Of a stretch of 64,000 bases of DNA, positions 26,443 to 35,550 are shown piece by piece; position 1 is the first letter of the stretch; every line of letters starts with the position of its first letter. The stretch is from an uncultured Eubacteriales bacterium. Lineage in GTDB: Bacteria; Bacillota; Clostridia; Oscillospirales; Acutalibacteraceae. The stretch covers positions 62,001-126,000 of the forward strand of contig ONCX01000007.1 of NCBI GenBank assembly GCA_900316455.1. Direction: 5' to 3'. The position numbers and the translations under genes are program-made. Under the pieces are notes generated by a model. That model had not been told where the DNA came from and searched no databases. It worked only from the letters and a program-made list of their open reading frames with translations.

Positions 26443-27438
26443 TTGAATTTATTTAAATCAAAAAACAGAAAGCACTTTTTATGCTTTTCTATCGTTTTAA
26501 TATTGGCTGTTTCAATAGTTACGCTTTTAGTCTCAAATAATAAAAATGAACCTGTTTCTGAAACCAGATTTATGCTGGATACTGTATGCACCGTTACGCT
26601 ATACGAATGGCAGGGTGACAGCGGCAAAATAATTGACAATGCATTTGATATATGCTCTGAATGTGAAAAAAGATTCAGTCAGACAATAAGCTGCAGCGAT
26701 ATTTATAAGATTAATCACAGCAAGGGAAACCCTACCAATGTTTCACCGGAAACGTCAGCTCTTTTAAGGCGTTCAATTGAATACTGCCGCATGAGCGGAG
26801 GGGAATTTGATATTACTATTGCCCCTGTAAAGGCTTTATGGAATTTTAACGGAGATAATTATTCAATTCCTGATACTGTTGCGCTTGAAAAGGCTGCGTC
26901 AAAAGTGGATTACACAAAAATATGCGTTGACGAGCAAACTGTTACGCTTCCCGATGGAATGGGAATAGACCTCGGAGCGATAGCCAAAGGCTATATCGCT
27001 GACCGCATAGCGGAATATCTTGTTTCTTCCGGTGTGACATCAGCTATAATTGACCTTGGAGGAAATATTTACGTTATAGGACGCAGACCTGACGGAGAAT
27101 TATGGCGGATAGGCATAAGAAAGCCCTTTTCAGACGTTGAAGCTGATGTAGTGGAAGCAGCAGATTCATCAGTAGTTACTTCAGGAGTTTATCAGCGTTA
27201 CTTTGAAAAGGACGGATTCTTATATCATCATATTCTGCGTTCCTCTGATGGATTTCCTTGTGATACAGGTTTGCATTCTGTCACCGTGATATCAAAAAGC
27301 TCTGAGCAATGCGACGCTCTTTCGACAATGTGCATGCTCCTTGGATATGAAAGATCATTGCCTGTTCTTTCTGAATATTCTGAGATCAGCGCGGTATTCA
27401 TCACGTCAGACGGGAAACTGTTGTATTACGGTAAATAG
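26443..27438 (+). CDS. apbE: FAD:protein FMN transferase
   Basis: 331 residues. An N-terminal membrane helix without a lipobox cysteine (CFSIVLILAVSIVTLLV) puts the enzyme on the outer face. Motifs: RFMLDTVCTVTLY, DLGAIAKGYIADR, DLGGNIYVIG, VTSGVYQRYF and the Mg/catalytic CDALSTMCML. It links FMN through phosphoester to Ser/Thr of Rnf/Nqr-type or other flavoproteins. TTG 26443 follows GAGGCGATA. The divergent Gx transporter gene is the usual companion; the flavinylated target lies outside the window. Confidence 0.93.
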   Translation: MNLFKSKNRKHFLCFSIVLILAVSIVTLLVSNNKNEPVSETRFMLDTVCTVTLYEWQGDSGKIIDNAFDICSECEKRFSQTISCSDIYKINHSKGNPTNVSPETSALLRRSIEYCRMSGGEFDITIAPVKALWNFNGDNYSIPDTVALEKAASKVDYTKICVDEQTVTLPDGMGIDLGAIAKGYIADRIAEYLVSSGVTSAIIDLGGNIYVIGRRPDGELWRIGIRKPFSDVEADVVEAADSSVVTSGVYQRYFEKDGFLYHHILRSSDGFPCDTGLHSVTVISKSSEQCDALSTMCMLLGYERSLPVLSEYSEISAVFITSDGKLLYYGK

Positions 27439-27440
27439 AA

Positions 27441-27486
27441 AAAAGCCGCAGATTATTTTTTCTGAAATCCTGCGGCTTTTATTTTT
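27441..27486 (+). terminator. Terminator of apbE
   Basis: AAAAGCCGCA / TGCGGCTTTT stem extended by GATT/AATC, followed by ATTTTT. Confidence 0.8.
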
Positions 27487-27560
27487 AATATCCAATACTG
27501 TTATAAAATTAAATTCCTGCTGAGAAGAAAAATTAATTATTTTAAAGATTACAGCAAAAA

Positions 27561-27839
27561 TCAGCAAGCATCCTGAACATCGTCATCAATTTCAATAGAA
27601 CCTATAGCATAAAGCTCATCTATCGGTATTCCCAATACGTCAGCAAAGATTTGAACTTCATAATCATACACAGAGCGAAGCTGGTTCTCAATTTTACTGA
27701 TAGTCGCAACGGATCGTTTAACGCCTTTCTCCCTGCAGAGCTTGCTGAATTCCGTCTGAGATATATTCTTTCCGTTTCTCAGACTCTTTAGCTTTGGTCC
27801 CACAACATTCAATACACCGCATCCATCCTTGTAGTACAT
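27561..27839 (-). CDS. Small XRE-family HTH protein
   Basis: 92 residues, almost entirely an XRE HTH (KLKSLRNGKNISQTEFSKLC, SVATISKIENQLRSV, FADVLGIPIDELY) with a short acidic tail ending in Cys. ATG 27839 follows AAAGGACGG. It is probably an autonomous repressor. Direct repeats GTAAAC-GTAAAC at 27945-27956 upstream could be its operator. The gap 27840-28206 holds that site and the promoter of the next plus-strand gene. Confidence 0.8.
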   Translation of the reverse strand: MYYKDGCGVLNVVGPKLKSLRNGKNISQTEFSKLCREKGVKRSVATISKIENQLRSVYDYEVQIFADVLGIPIDELYAIGSIEIDDDVQDAC

Positions 27840-27937
27840 ACAAAACCCGTCCTTTCCAAATTAGAAATAGAATATAAACTAAACGCGCCGGTAATTTAAA
27901 ATAACTCATTTATGTTTCAGAAAAATTCATATCAGAA

Positions 27938-27957
27938 AGTTTTTGTAAACGTAAACT
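27938..27957. promoter_or_regulatory. Possible operator with tandem GTAAAC
   Basis: AGTTTTTGTAAACGTAAACT contains a tandem GTAAAC hexamer and AGTTT/AAACT ends, about 100 bases upstream of the small HTH gene. Whether it binds that protein is inference. Confidence 0.25.
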
Positions 27958-28142
27958 ATCATTTGTTTTAATTCTAACATTTATCTTTGGATAAGTCAAT
28001 AGGTTTATTAAAAAAAAGATGATTTTACAGCTAAATTAATAAAAAATATGCACAATCATCTATGCCTTAATACTTCTATCACATACAAGCGTAAATAATC
28101 ACGTTTTTTATTTACAGCCGCGAAATAATTCTCGAAAAGAAC

Positions 28143-28171
28143 TTGATTACACATCTTTTTTTTGTTATAAT
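28143..28171 (+). promoter_or_regulatory. Promoter for the ABC-F gene
   Basis: TTGATT, 17 bases, TATAAT, 35 bases before the ABC-F start. Confidence 0.65.
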
Positions 28172-28206
28172 AAAAGATAATTCTGTTTTTCATGAGGGGG
28201 ATCACA

Positions 28207-30114
28207 ATGACTCTGATGAATTCGACGGGTCTGGAGCTTTCATTCGGGACGCACAATGTATTCAGCAATGTTAATTTTCTGATTGATGAACGAGACCATA
28301 TAGGACTTGTGGGAGTCAACGGATGTGGCAAAACCAGCCTCTTCAAGGTGCTTACAGGCGAATATCCCCCTGACTCCGGTTCATTTGGCAAGAGCAGACT
28401 CGCAAAGCTTGGTTATGTTGAACAGTTTGCTATCAACAGCAGTCTGTCAGTTTTTGATGAACTGCTTACAGTGTTTGATGACCTGAAAAATATAGATATT
28501 AGACTTAATGAATTAAGCGATCTCATTTCAAACAGCGGCGGTGATACCGCTTCTCTTATCGAAGAACAGCACAGGCTTACTGAGGAATTCAACAGCAGAG
28601 GGGGTCTGACGTACCGCAGCCGCGCTCGTTCGGCTCTTCTGGGACTTGGCTTCACCGAACAGCAGCTCTCGCAAGGGGTATATACTCTCAGTGGAGGGCA
28701 GCGTTCAAAGGTACAGCTCTGCAAAATGCTTCTTTCCGGTGCAAATCTGCTTCTTCTTGACGAACCCACCAACCATCTCGACATTTCCTCCGTGGAATGG
28801 CTCGAGGATTTTCTGAGATCTTTCAAAGGCGCTTACATTGTAATATCACATGACAGATATTTTCTCGACAGAGTGACAAACAAAACATTCGAGCTTGAAA
28901 ACGGCAAGCTTACAATCTATGGGGGCAGCTACAGTTATTATATAGATAAAAAGGCCGAGAATCGCGAAATAGCAATACGGCATTATGAAAACACCACACG
29001 CGAGATTAAACGCATTGAGGGCATAGTAGAACAGCAGCGCCGCTGGAACAGGGAAAAGAATATTCGCACAGCCGAAAGTAAACTCAAGCAGATTGAACGT
29101 CTCAAAAAAACTCTCGTCGCGGTGGACAGGCTTCCGGAAAATTTCAGCTTTAATTTCCCCGTAAAAAACGAGAGCGGAAACGACGTTCTGAAAGGAACGG
29201 ATCTCGCCTTTGCTTACGGTGCAAAGGAAATATTTCATGGCGTTAATATCGACATAAAAAAAGGTGAACGCGTATTCCTGCTCGGTCCGAACGGCTGCGG
29301 CAAGACTACGCTCTTCAAAATGCTATGTTCTCGACTTGGAGGAACAAAGGGCTATATTTCACTTGGCTCAAACGTGGATATAGGTTACTACGACCAGACT
29401 CAGGAATCACTTCACAATTCAAAAAACATTCTCTATGAGGTATGGGACGAATATCCGCGTATGACGGAAACGGAAGTGCGTTCCTCGCTGGCGGCGTTTC
29501 TCTTTAAAGGCGACGACGTATTTAAGAGTATAGGCGATCTGAGCGGCGGAGAAAGGGCAAGGGTCGCAATACTTAAATTAATGCTTTCACGCTGCAATCT
29601 GCTCCTTTTAGACGAACCAACCAACCACCTCGATATTATTTCCCGCGAGGCTCTCGAAATGGCGCTTACCTGCTATGAGGGAACAATATTCATGGTGTCT
29701 CACGACAGATATTTTATAAACCGCCTTGCTGACCGCATTTATTATATGGATAACGGTACGGTAACAGAATATGTTGGAAATTACGATGATTTTAATGCAT
29801 ACCGAGCTGCTCATGCTGGTACGGAAGACGGGGCAGGAATTATACCGGTCAATGTGGAAAAGGAAAAACGCGTGAACGATTACAAGCAGCGCAAGGAAGC
29901 GGCTGCCGCCGAGAGAAAGCGACAGAAGCAGATAGATAATTCCGAAAAAGAAATCGAACGTCTTGAAGAAGAGCTTGCTGATATAAACGAGCGTATGACA
30001 TTGCCCGAAATAAGCTCGGATTACGCGAAGATAATGGAACTGACGAATCATGCGGCAGACATTCAGCAGAAAATTGACGAATTATATGCTCTTCTCGATG
30101 AATTATACGATTAG
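28207..30114 (+). CDS. ABC-F family ribosome-associated ATPase
   Basis: 635 residues with two ABC cassettes: Walker A GVNGCGKTSL and GPNGCGKTTL, signatures LSGGQRSKVQ and LSGGERARVA, Walker B LLLLDEPTNHLD twice. The inter-domain linker is charged, and the C-terminus (about 570-635) is a coiled coil. There is no membrane part, so it is a translation factor of the ABC-F group (Uup/YheS/YdiF-like) acting on the ribosome; an antibiotic-resistance role is not indicated. ATG 28207 is chosen over ATG 28192 because the AGGGGG ribosome site lies between them. mtaB follows nine bases later. Confidence 0.92.
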   Translation: MTLMNSTGLELSFGTHNVFSNVNFLIDERDHIGLVGVNGCGKTSLFKVLTGEYPPDSGSFGKSRLAKLGYVEQFAINSSLSVFDELLTVFDDLKNIDIRLNELSDLISNSGGDTASLIEEQHRLTEEFNSRGGLTYRSRARSALLGLGFTEQQLSQGVYTLSGGQRSKVQLCKMLLSGANLLLLDEPTNHLDISSVEWLEDFLRSFKGAYIVISHDRYFLDRVTNKTFELENGKLTIYGGSYSYYIDKKAENREIAIRHYENTTREIKRIEGIVEQQRRWNREKNIRTAESKLKQIERLKKTLVAVDRLPENFSFNFPVKNESGNDVLKGTDLAFAYGAKEIFHGVNIDIKKGERVFLLGPNGCGKTTLFKMLCSRLGGTKGYISLGSNVDIGYYDQTQESLHNSKNILYEVWDEYPRMTETEVRSSLAAFLFKGDDVFKSIGDLSGGERARVAILKLMLSRCNLLLLDEPTNHLDIISREALEMALTCYEGTIFMVSHDRYFINRLADRIYYMDNGTVTEYVGNYDDFNAYRAAHAGTEDGAGIIPVNVEKEKRVNDYKQRKEAAAAERKRQKQIDNSEKEIERLEEELADINERMTLPEISSDYAKIMELTNHAADIQQKIDELYALLDELYD

Positions 30115-30122
30115 AAAATGAA

Positions 30123-31421
30123 ATGAGGTTACCGAAAAAATTGAAAGCTGGTATAGCAACACTTGGCTGCAAGGTCAATCAATACGAATCACAGGTCATG
30201 ATGGAAACACTTCTCTCGCATGGATTTGAACAGGCTGATGACGGTGAAAAATCCGACGTCTTTATAATTAACAGCTGCACGGTTACCGCTACAGGAGACA
30301 AGAAGGTTCGTCAGACTGTCCGACGCGCAAGAAGGGAAAATCCGGACGCGATTATTATTCTCACAGGATGTATGCCACAGGCTTTTCCGGACGAATGCGA
30401 GGCAATTCAGGAAGCCGATATTATAATAGGAAATTCAAATCGCGGCGAACTGATTAATTATATTGAGGAATTTATGCGTAATCATCAGAGAATTACAGCC
30501 ATAAAGCCTCATAGCAGGATATACGGCAACGAGTTTTCGATAAGCGGAATGAACGAACGCACGCGGGCTTATATCAAGATAGAGGACGGCTGCAACAGAT
30601 TTTGCTCATATTGCATTATCCCCTACGCAAGAGGTCGTGTACGCAGCCGTTCCATTGAAGATATACGTGAAGAATCGCTCCGTATAGGAGAAAAATACAG
30701 GGAAGTCGTTCTTGTCGGAATTAACCTTTCCGCATACGGCAGCGATATCGGTTCAAATTTACTTGAAGCTGTAATGGCAGCCGCTTCCGCTGATGGCATA
30801 GAGCGCGTCAGACTCGGTTCGCTTGAGCCGGATCTTACACCTGATGAACTTATCGACGGTCTTGCCGGAATTCCGGAATTCTGCCCGCAATTCCATCTTG
30901 CCATTCAGAGCGGCTGCGACGAAACGCTAAAACGCATGAACCGCCATTACAATACCGCTCAGTTCAGGCATGTATGCGAAAAAATTCGCTCTACATTTTC
31001 AAATCCGTCAATTACAACGGACATTATGGTGGGGTTTGCCGGAGAAACGGACGAAGAATTTTCACGTTCGCTCTCATTCGCAAAAGAAACAGGCTTTGCG
31101 CGTTCGCATGTTTTCGCTTATTCACGCCGTCCCGGAACACGGGCGGATTCATTTCCGGATCAGGTGGACGAGCAGACCAAAAACAGACGCAGTGAGGAAA
31201 TGATAAAGGCAACATCTGAATCCTCAAAGGCTTTTCTTAATACACAGCTCGGAAAAATTGTAAATATTCTCGCCGAACGTGAAGTGGAGCCTGGAATATT
31301 CGAGGGATATACTGAAAATTATACTCCGGCACGTATTCGAGGAGTAGCACTTAACGGCAAAATAATTAATGCAAGGGTTACAAATGTCTGCGATGGATAT
31401 GTTATGTGTGAGTCAATATGA
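30123..31421 (+). CDS. mtaB: tRNA t6A37 methylthiotransferase
   Basis: 432 residues. UPF0004 domain (TLGCKVNQYESQ, INSCTVTATGDKKVRQ, LTGCMPQ), radical SAM cluster CNRFCSYCIIPYARG and a C-terminal TRAM domain (about 370-432). It converts t6A37 to ms2t6A37 in ANN-decoding tRNAs. ATG 30123 has little ribosome site; TTG 30141, 18 bases on with GAGGT upstream, fits the family N-terminus (KAGIATLGCKVNQ) and may be the real start. It is probably co-transcribed with the ABC-F gene, both serving translation. Confidence 0.93.
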   Translation: MRLPKKLKAGIATLGCKVNQYESQVMMETLLSHGFEQADDGEKSDVFIINSCTVTATGDKKVRQTVRRARRENPDAIIILTGCMPQAFPDECEAIQEADIIIGNSNRGELINYIEEFMRNHQRITAIKPHSRIYGNEFSISGMNERTRAYIKIEDGCNRFCSYCIIPYARGRVRSRSIEDIREESLRIGEKYREVVLVGINLSAYGSDIGSNLLEAVMAAASADGIERVRLGSLEPDLTPDELIDGLAGIPEFCPQFHLAIQSGCDETLKRMNRHYNTAQFRHVCEKIRSTFSNPSITTDIMVGFAGETDEEFSRSLSFAKETGFARSHVFAYSRRPGTRADSFPDQVDEQTKNRRSEEMIKATSESSKAFLNTQLGKIVNILAEREVEPGIFEGYTENYTPARIRGVALNGKIINARVTNVCDGYVMCESI

Positions 31422-31482
31422 CATTTTTTCAGCATGTTTTTTACAAACTTGACATTATTATAAAAAAATATAAAAAAATCAG

Positions 31483-31511
31483 TTGTTATTTTGGAAATCT
31501 TATGTTATAAT
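31483..31511 (+). promoter_or_regulatory. Promoter for the PH-domain gene
   Basis: TTGTTA, 17 bases, TATAAT, leaving a leader of about 80 bases. Confidence 0.55.
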
Positions 31512-31599
31512 TAATTAAATCAATGTTTTAGGATTGATTGCCCTTCGGACAGAATATTTTGACTGTCAGTAATAATTGGATTTTCAGGAGGTAATTTAT

Positions 31600-32004
31600 A
31601 TGGCAAAGAAACAGGTTCAGCAGGATCCGGTACTTATCAAGGAGCGCAAGAGACGTGCGTTCTTCGCTCTCCCATTATCATTTACCACATACGCAATCAC
31701 TACAAAGAAGCTCATCTATAAGAAGGGCTTTCTCAGCTCCTATGAAGACGAAATACTTCTCTACAGAGTGCAGGATATCAGCGTAAAGCGTACGCTCGGT
31801 CAGAAGCTCTTCGGTCTTGGCACAATTGAAGTCCATTCACAGGATAAGACCTGCCCCATGCTCGAAATAAAGAACATCAAGCATTGCAATGAATTCAGAA
31901 ATATTCTCTCCGAGAACGTCGAAAAGGAAAAGACTCGCCGCGGCTTCCGCAGCACTGAAATTCTCGACAGCGACGGAGATTTCAGCGATCACTTCCAAGG
32001 CTGA
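31600..32004 (+). CDS. Bacterial PH-domain (bPH2/DUF304) protein
   Basis: 134 residues. A basic start, then TTYAITTKKLIYKKGFLSS, DEILLYRVQDISVKRT and LGTIEVHSQD, the pattern of bacterial PH domains of the YdbS/DUF304 group, here without membrane helices. ATG 31600 follows CAGGAGG; an upstream in-frame ATG at 31576 has no such site. The role is unknown: such domains bind lipid or protein partners. Single-gene unit with its own promoter and terminator. Confidence 0.78.
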   Translation: MAKKQVQQDPVLIKERKRRAFFALPLSFTTYAITTKKLIYKKGFLSSYEDEILLYRVQDISVKRTLGQKLFGLGTIEVHSQDKTCPMLEIKNIKHCNEFRNILSENVEKEKTRRGFRSTEILDSDGDFSDHFQG

Positions 32005-32033
32005 TTCTCTCTTTTGTTTTCTGAATAATTTAT

Positions 32034-32093
32034 AAAACCGTCTGCAAATACATTTCGGATTTAAAACGAAAGTCTTGCAGACGGTTTTTTTTA
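32034..32093. terminator. Bidirectional terminator, PH-domain gene / spoIIIA
   Basis: AAAACCGTCTGCAA (32034-32047) pairs with its complement at 32075-32088; an inner TTTCG/CGAAA adds to the stem and T8 follows. A-rich sequence on the left would also serve the converging spoIIIA operon. Confidence 0.8.
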
Positions 32094-32108
32094 ATCTTAC
32101 AGTTAAGT

Positions 32109-32651
32109 CTATTTTACAGGCGTGACAATAATGTTTGAAATATCCGCGCCGGTCTGAGATGTTATAATTTCGGTGATGACTGAAACCTTTTCGCTCGTCA
32201 GCGCGTCATTCTCGGGAATAAGTACAGATACCTTATCACCGTTTATCAGCACAAGACAATCGCTGAAGCCTTTGGCTTTTATCAGCGTTTCAGCTGTGTT
32301 TTCAAGCTGGATCGTCTTTATATGCTGCGTGCGGGATTCGAGCGCCTGCGACCTTGCCGCTGAATCAGATGAAGTATCTTTAAGCTGCTTTTCCAGCTCG
32401 TCAAGTACCTTGTCACGTGCGGTCTGTCTATTCAGACGGCTTTCTGCAAGGGAGCTGTTCTGTCTTGCCAGCGTTTCAGAATCAAGCTCGGCTGAAACAT
32501 ATTCCGCCTTGCCTAAATCAGTGCGGGATACATTATTGCGCGTCGGGGCAATAAAGGACTCTGACGGCGCAAACTGCCAGTTGAGATATACTGCCGTGCC
32601 AAGGGCAAGCACCAATCCCGCGAGAATCAAATGTCTTTTTCCGTTTTTCAT
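32109..32651 (-). CDS. spoIIIAH: Stage III sporulation protein AH
   Basis: 180 residues with one N-terminal membrane helix (LILAGLVLALGTAVYLNW), a helical linker and the ring-forming YscJ/FliF-like domain at the C-terminus (ETLIKAKGFSDCLVLINGDK to ISNIIVTPVK). In known systems it sits in the mother-cell membrane and binds forespore SpoIIQ. ATG 32651 follows CGGAGGTCA and gives MKNGKRH; an ORF extension to 32705 overlaps spoIIIAG without a ribosome site. Last gene of the operon. Confidence 0.9.
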   Translation of the reverse strand: MKNGKRHLILAGLVLALGTAVYLNWQFAPSESFIAPTRNNVSRTDLGKAEYVSAELDSETLARQNSSLAESRLNRQTARDKVLDELEKQLKDTSSDSAARSQALESRTQHIKTIQLENTAETLIKAKGFSDCLVLINGDKVSVLIPENDALTSEKVSVITEIITSQTGADISNIIVTPVK

Positions 32652-32679
32652 AAGGTTGACCTCCGTATTTTTTTGAAAA

Positions 32680-33288
32680 TTATGCCATTCGTGAGACGCA
32701 CACACGGTTAGAGCTTGTGCCTAAAGCCGTGGTTACTACATTTATTATCTGCTGCCGGACTCTTATATCATCCGCTCCGCTGCAAAGTACTACAACTCCC
32801 GCCACCGTAGGCGTTATCTGCTTCAATACGAGGGGTTCCTCTCCCCTGCCCGCGTCGATAAGTACGAGACTTTCTTCCCCGCTCCTTTTTTCATCGCGGC
32901 TGATACGTCCGTCAGGATTTGTATTTTCAGAGACGGCGGAAGATGATTTCTGTCGGCTCGCATAGACATATTCCGTGCCGCATTCGAGAGTTATCATCAC
33001 CTTTGTGGTTCCCGCTCCGTCAACCGATGTAATAAGCTCCGTCAGCCGGTGTTCAAGATTTGCGGTGTACTCCTCATAGTCCGCGCTGTCAGCGGAGTAT
33101 GATATCGGCTCTGCCGAGGCGGATTTTGCATCTTTTCCAAAGTAATCCGAAAAAAAGAGCAGTGCAATTGCTGCAAAGCCTACGGCAATAAGCAATTTAA
33201 GTCTTAGCTCGGATTTTTCCGGAGAAAACAGCAGTTCTCCGAGCTTGCTGCCTTTAAGTGCTTTCTCTATGCTTTCCAGATAATTCAC
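32680..33288 (-). CDS. spoIIIAG: Stage III sporulation protein AG
   Basis: 202 residues. A cytoplasmic N-terminus, one membrane helix (LLIAVGFAAIALLFF) and an extracytoplasmic ring-building motif domain (LEHRLTELITSVDGAG, then ITPTVAGVVVLCSGADDIRV). The insert about residues 110-150 (RQKSSSAVSENTNPDGRISR) corresponds to the beta-triangle region. It forms the large ring of the mother cell-forespore channel. The apparent start is GTG 33288, close behind AAAGGAA. It follows spoIIIAF by six bases. Confidence 0.9.
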   Translation of the reverse strand: MNYLESIEKALKGSKLGELLFSPEKSELRLKLLIAVGFAAIALLFFSDYFGKDAKSASAEPISYSADSADYEEYTANLEHRLTELITSVDGAGTTKVMITLECGTEYVYASRQKSSSAVSENTNPDGRISRDEKRSGEESLVLIDAGRGEEPLVLKQITPTVAGVVVLCSGADDIRVRQQIINVVTTALGTSSNRVCVSRMA

Positions 33289-33294
33289 TTCCTT

Positions 33295-33771
33295 TCATTG
33301 CACGCTGATTACCGGCTCGAAACCGATATATCCGCGCAGAAGTTCTTTTATTTCTTCGGTCTTGTCTACGTCCTCATTTTTTATTATCACCTCCACTTGT
33401 CCAATAGATATGCAGCCATCCTCCGAATTATCCATAGTCACAGCAATAGTTTTGCATGAAATACCCGCTCCTTCCAGCACACGCGTAATATTTTCCTCGA
33501 GATATGAAGAATATACGCTCTTAGCGTTTTTTTCAATTTCATCTTCAAGCTCGCTGTTGACGTATTCATTTTTGTTAAAGGAATAATTTTTTAAATTCAA
33601 TAGGAACTCTCTTGTCGAAGAAACAGGTCGGAATAATACACACAAGGTCATTAGTGATAATGCCATGCCTGTAAGCCTTTTACCGATTCCTCCTGGCGCA
33701 ATCATTGACAGCATTGAACCTATTACACATACGCAGCAAACCGTATATGCCCATTCTCTTACGTTTTGCAA
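33295..33771 (-). CDS. spoIIIAF: Stage III sporulation protein AF
   Basis: 158 residues. Two N-terminal membrane helices (YTVCCVCVIGSMLSMIAP and LTGMALSLMTLCVLF), then a soluble domain with MDNSEDGCISIGQVEVIIK typical of the family, ending near LLRGYIGFEPVISVQ. TTG 33771 follows GGGAGGT. Part of the SpoIIIA channel assembly. Confidence 0.9.
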   Translation of the reverse strand: MQNVREWAYTVCCVCVIGSMLSMIAPGGIGKRLTGMALSLMTLCVLFRPVSSTREFLLNLKNYSFNKNEYVNSELEDEIEKNAKSVYSSYLEENITRVLEGAGISCKTIAVTMDNSEDGCISIGQVEVIIKNEDVDKTEEIKELLRGYIGFEPVISVQ

Positions 33772-33792
33772 AACAGTACCTCCCTGATGTTT

Positions 33793-34947
33793 TTATTTTG
33801 CAATAGTCATTACCAGAATTCCTCCAAGAATAAGCAAAAAGAGTGAAAACACAACCACTCCTATAAGAAGTGAAAGCGTTTCTGATACAGATTTCATAAG
33901 CTTCTGCAAATCGCTCAGTTCCATAGAATCGCATACGGCTTCACCTATTCCTGCGACAAAGCTCCAGAGAAAGGTACGTATTATCACAGGCAAAAAAATA
34001 TATGCCGTTGCAATAATTCCAAATGCGCCGACTGAATTCCTCAGCATTGTCATTCCGCTTTTGATAGAGAGATACGCGTCGCTTACTGCCCCGCCCACTA
34101 CCGGCACAGAGCCGGATATAATGAATTTTGCTGTGCGTGCGCCGACACTGTCCGCCGAAGCCGATATAATTCCGCTTATGCTTAACACTGTTGTGATAAT
34201 TGCCGCTAAAAATCCAAGAAGCCATTTTGCGTATTTTTCAAAAAAACGGATTACAGCGTCAATTCGTACACTTCCTGAAATTGCCGAAACGCAGGATAAC
34301 GCAAGGAATATTCTCAGCATAGGCATTATAATTTCACCGGCGCATAAAGAAGACGCGTTTATCGCGCCGGTAAGAAACGCGCTGTAGCTTGCAGCCGAGG
34401 CACTCTGACCGTTTGCTATGAGTATTCCGGCAAATGCCGCGCCGAAAGACTCCGTGAACCTGCATGCCGTTTCAGTCGTTTCGTTCGCAGAATCTATAAG
34501 GTCTGCAACCGGAACAACAAGCGTTATTCCAACCGAAAGTGAAATTACAGCATTAAGTGAAGGCGACATAGAAGAAGTCAGAGCGCTCTCTCCTCCCCTG
34601 CACACCGAAGCGAAAAGCAGCAGAGCAATGACTATTCCAAGCGCGGCAATAGGCGCATTGATTTCTTCACCCGTCATTGAAATCAATGAATTCATGACGT
34701 CTGCTGAATTGAAATTTTCCGCGGAATAAATATTTCCCGTGTCGATACCGGCATTGTCAAGTCCGCTAATAACAGATTCCGGAAGCTCGCCGAATACTTC
34801 CCCCGCTCCGCTTGCTTCATACTGAGATTGAATGTCGAATTCTTCAGAAGCATATACGTTTATACCTTCCGACGTAAACGCAATTATGACAAAAAGAATC
34901 AGAACGGCTGTTTTTTTGAATAATTTTCTTTCTGCATGAACAATCAT
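33793..34947 (-). CDS. spoIIIAE: Stage III sporulation protein AE
   Basis: 384 residues, near the B. subtilis length. An N-terminal signal/membrane segment (TAVLILFVIIAFTSEGINVYA), an extracytoplasmic stretch, then about eight membrane helices, including PVVGGAVSDAYLSIKSG with the conserved GxxxDxxxS feel. ATG 34947 overlaps the spoIIIAD stop (ATGA). The frame stays open upstream to 35340 but that part is the antiparallel-free second frame of spoIIIAD and has no ribosome site. Polytopic subunit of the feeding-tube complex. Confidence 0.92.
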   Translation of the reverse strand: MIVHAERKLFKKTAVLILFVIIAFTSEGINVYASEEFDIQSQYEASGAGEVFGELPESVISGLDNAGIDTGNIYSAENFNSADVMNSLISMTGEEINAPIAALGIVIALLLFASVCRGGESALTSSMSPSLNAVISLSVGITLVVPVADLIDSANETTETACRFTESFGAAFAGILIANGQSASAASYSAFLTGAINASSLCAGEIIMPMLRIFLALSCVSAISGSVRIDAVIRFFEKYAKWLLGFLAAIITTVLSISGIISASADSVGARTAKFIISGSVPVVGGAVSDAYLSIKSGMTMLRNSVGAFGIIATAYIFLPVIIRTFLWSFVAGIGEAVCDSMELSDLQKLMKSVSETLSLLIGVVVFSLFLLILGGILVMTIAK

Positions 34948-35333
34948 TTTCCAATTATCCCTAAGGCAAGATCGAGCAGTCTTCTGAAAAGCGGCATTGC
35001 AACAATAAGGAGAGCGAGACGTCCGCCAAGCTCTAATTTTCCCGCGATTGCGGTCTGTCCCGAATCCCTGCATAAATCGGAAGCTGTCTGTACCGCTACG
35101 CATATTCCAAATGACTTTATGACAACGGCGATCATATCGCTGTCGATTCCTCCGGAAGATGCTATAAGGCTTATTTCGTCTATTACGGGAGAAACAAATC
35201 CAAGAAGAAATACGGTCATCACTATTCCGCACGCAATTGCAAGCAGAAGCGAAAGCTCCGGCTTTAACTGCCCTACCGTAATAATCATTACGCACATAAC
35301 AAGCGCTGACCCAATAAAAGCAAATATGTTCAT
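34944..35333 (-). CDS. spoIIIAD: Stage III sporulation protein AD
   Basis: 129 residues, four predicted helices, with KPELSLLLAIACGIV and IKSFGICVAVQTASDLCRDSG, the SpoIIIAC/AD family core. Overlaps spoIIIAC and spoIIIAE by four bases on each side (ATGA), so translation is coupled. Confidence 0.92.
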   Translation of the reverse strand: MNIFAFIGSALVMCVMIITVGQLKPELSLLLAIACGIVMTVFLLGFVSPVIDEISLIASSGGIDSDMIAVVIKSFGICVAVQTASDLCRDSGQTAIAGKLELGGRLALLIVAMPLFRRLLDLALGIIGK

Positions 35334-35527
35334 AGTCCAAATGTGTCCTTTACCGTGTCAAAAAGTGTGCTTATTCGTGATATCATCATCATCAGAACAA
35401 CAATTATTCCCGCGAGAGTAGTCATCATGGCCTGTTCCTCTCTGCCCGCGCGGATAAGCACCTGATTCAGCACGGCTACGATAATACCTATGGCGGCAAT
35501 TTTAAATATGAAATCAACGTCTGTCAT
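35330..35527 (-). CDS. spoIIIAC: Stage III sporulation protein AC
   Basis: 65 residues, two helices (IFKIAAIGIIVAVLNQVLI and MMTTLAGIIVVLMMMISRI), the usual size. ATG 35527 follows AAAGGACA. Small membrane subunit of the SpoIIIA complex. Confidence 0.92.
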   Translation of the reverse strand: MTDVDFIFKIAAIGIIVAVLNQVLIRAGREEQAMMTTLAGIIVVLMMMISRISTLFDTVKDTFGL

Positions 35528-35550
35528 TTAAAACATGTCCTTTCCGATTT

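Noticed and set aside
34948-35340. Upstream extension of the spoIIIAE reading frame to 35340
   Set aside because: It only re-reads spoIIIAD in another frame, has no ribosome site, and the ATGA junction at 34944-34947 gives the normal protein length.
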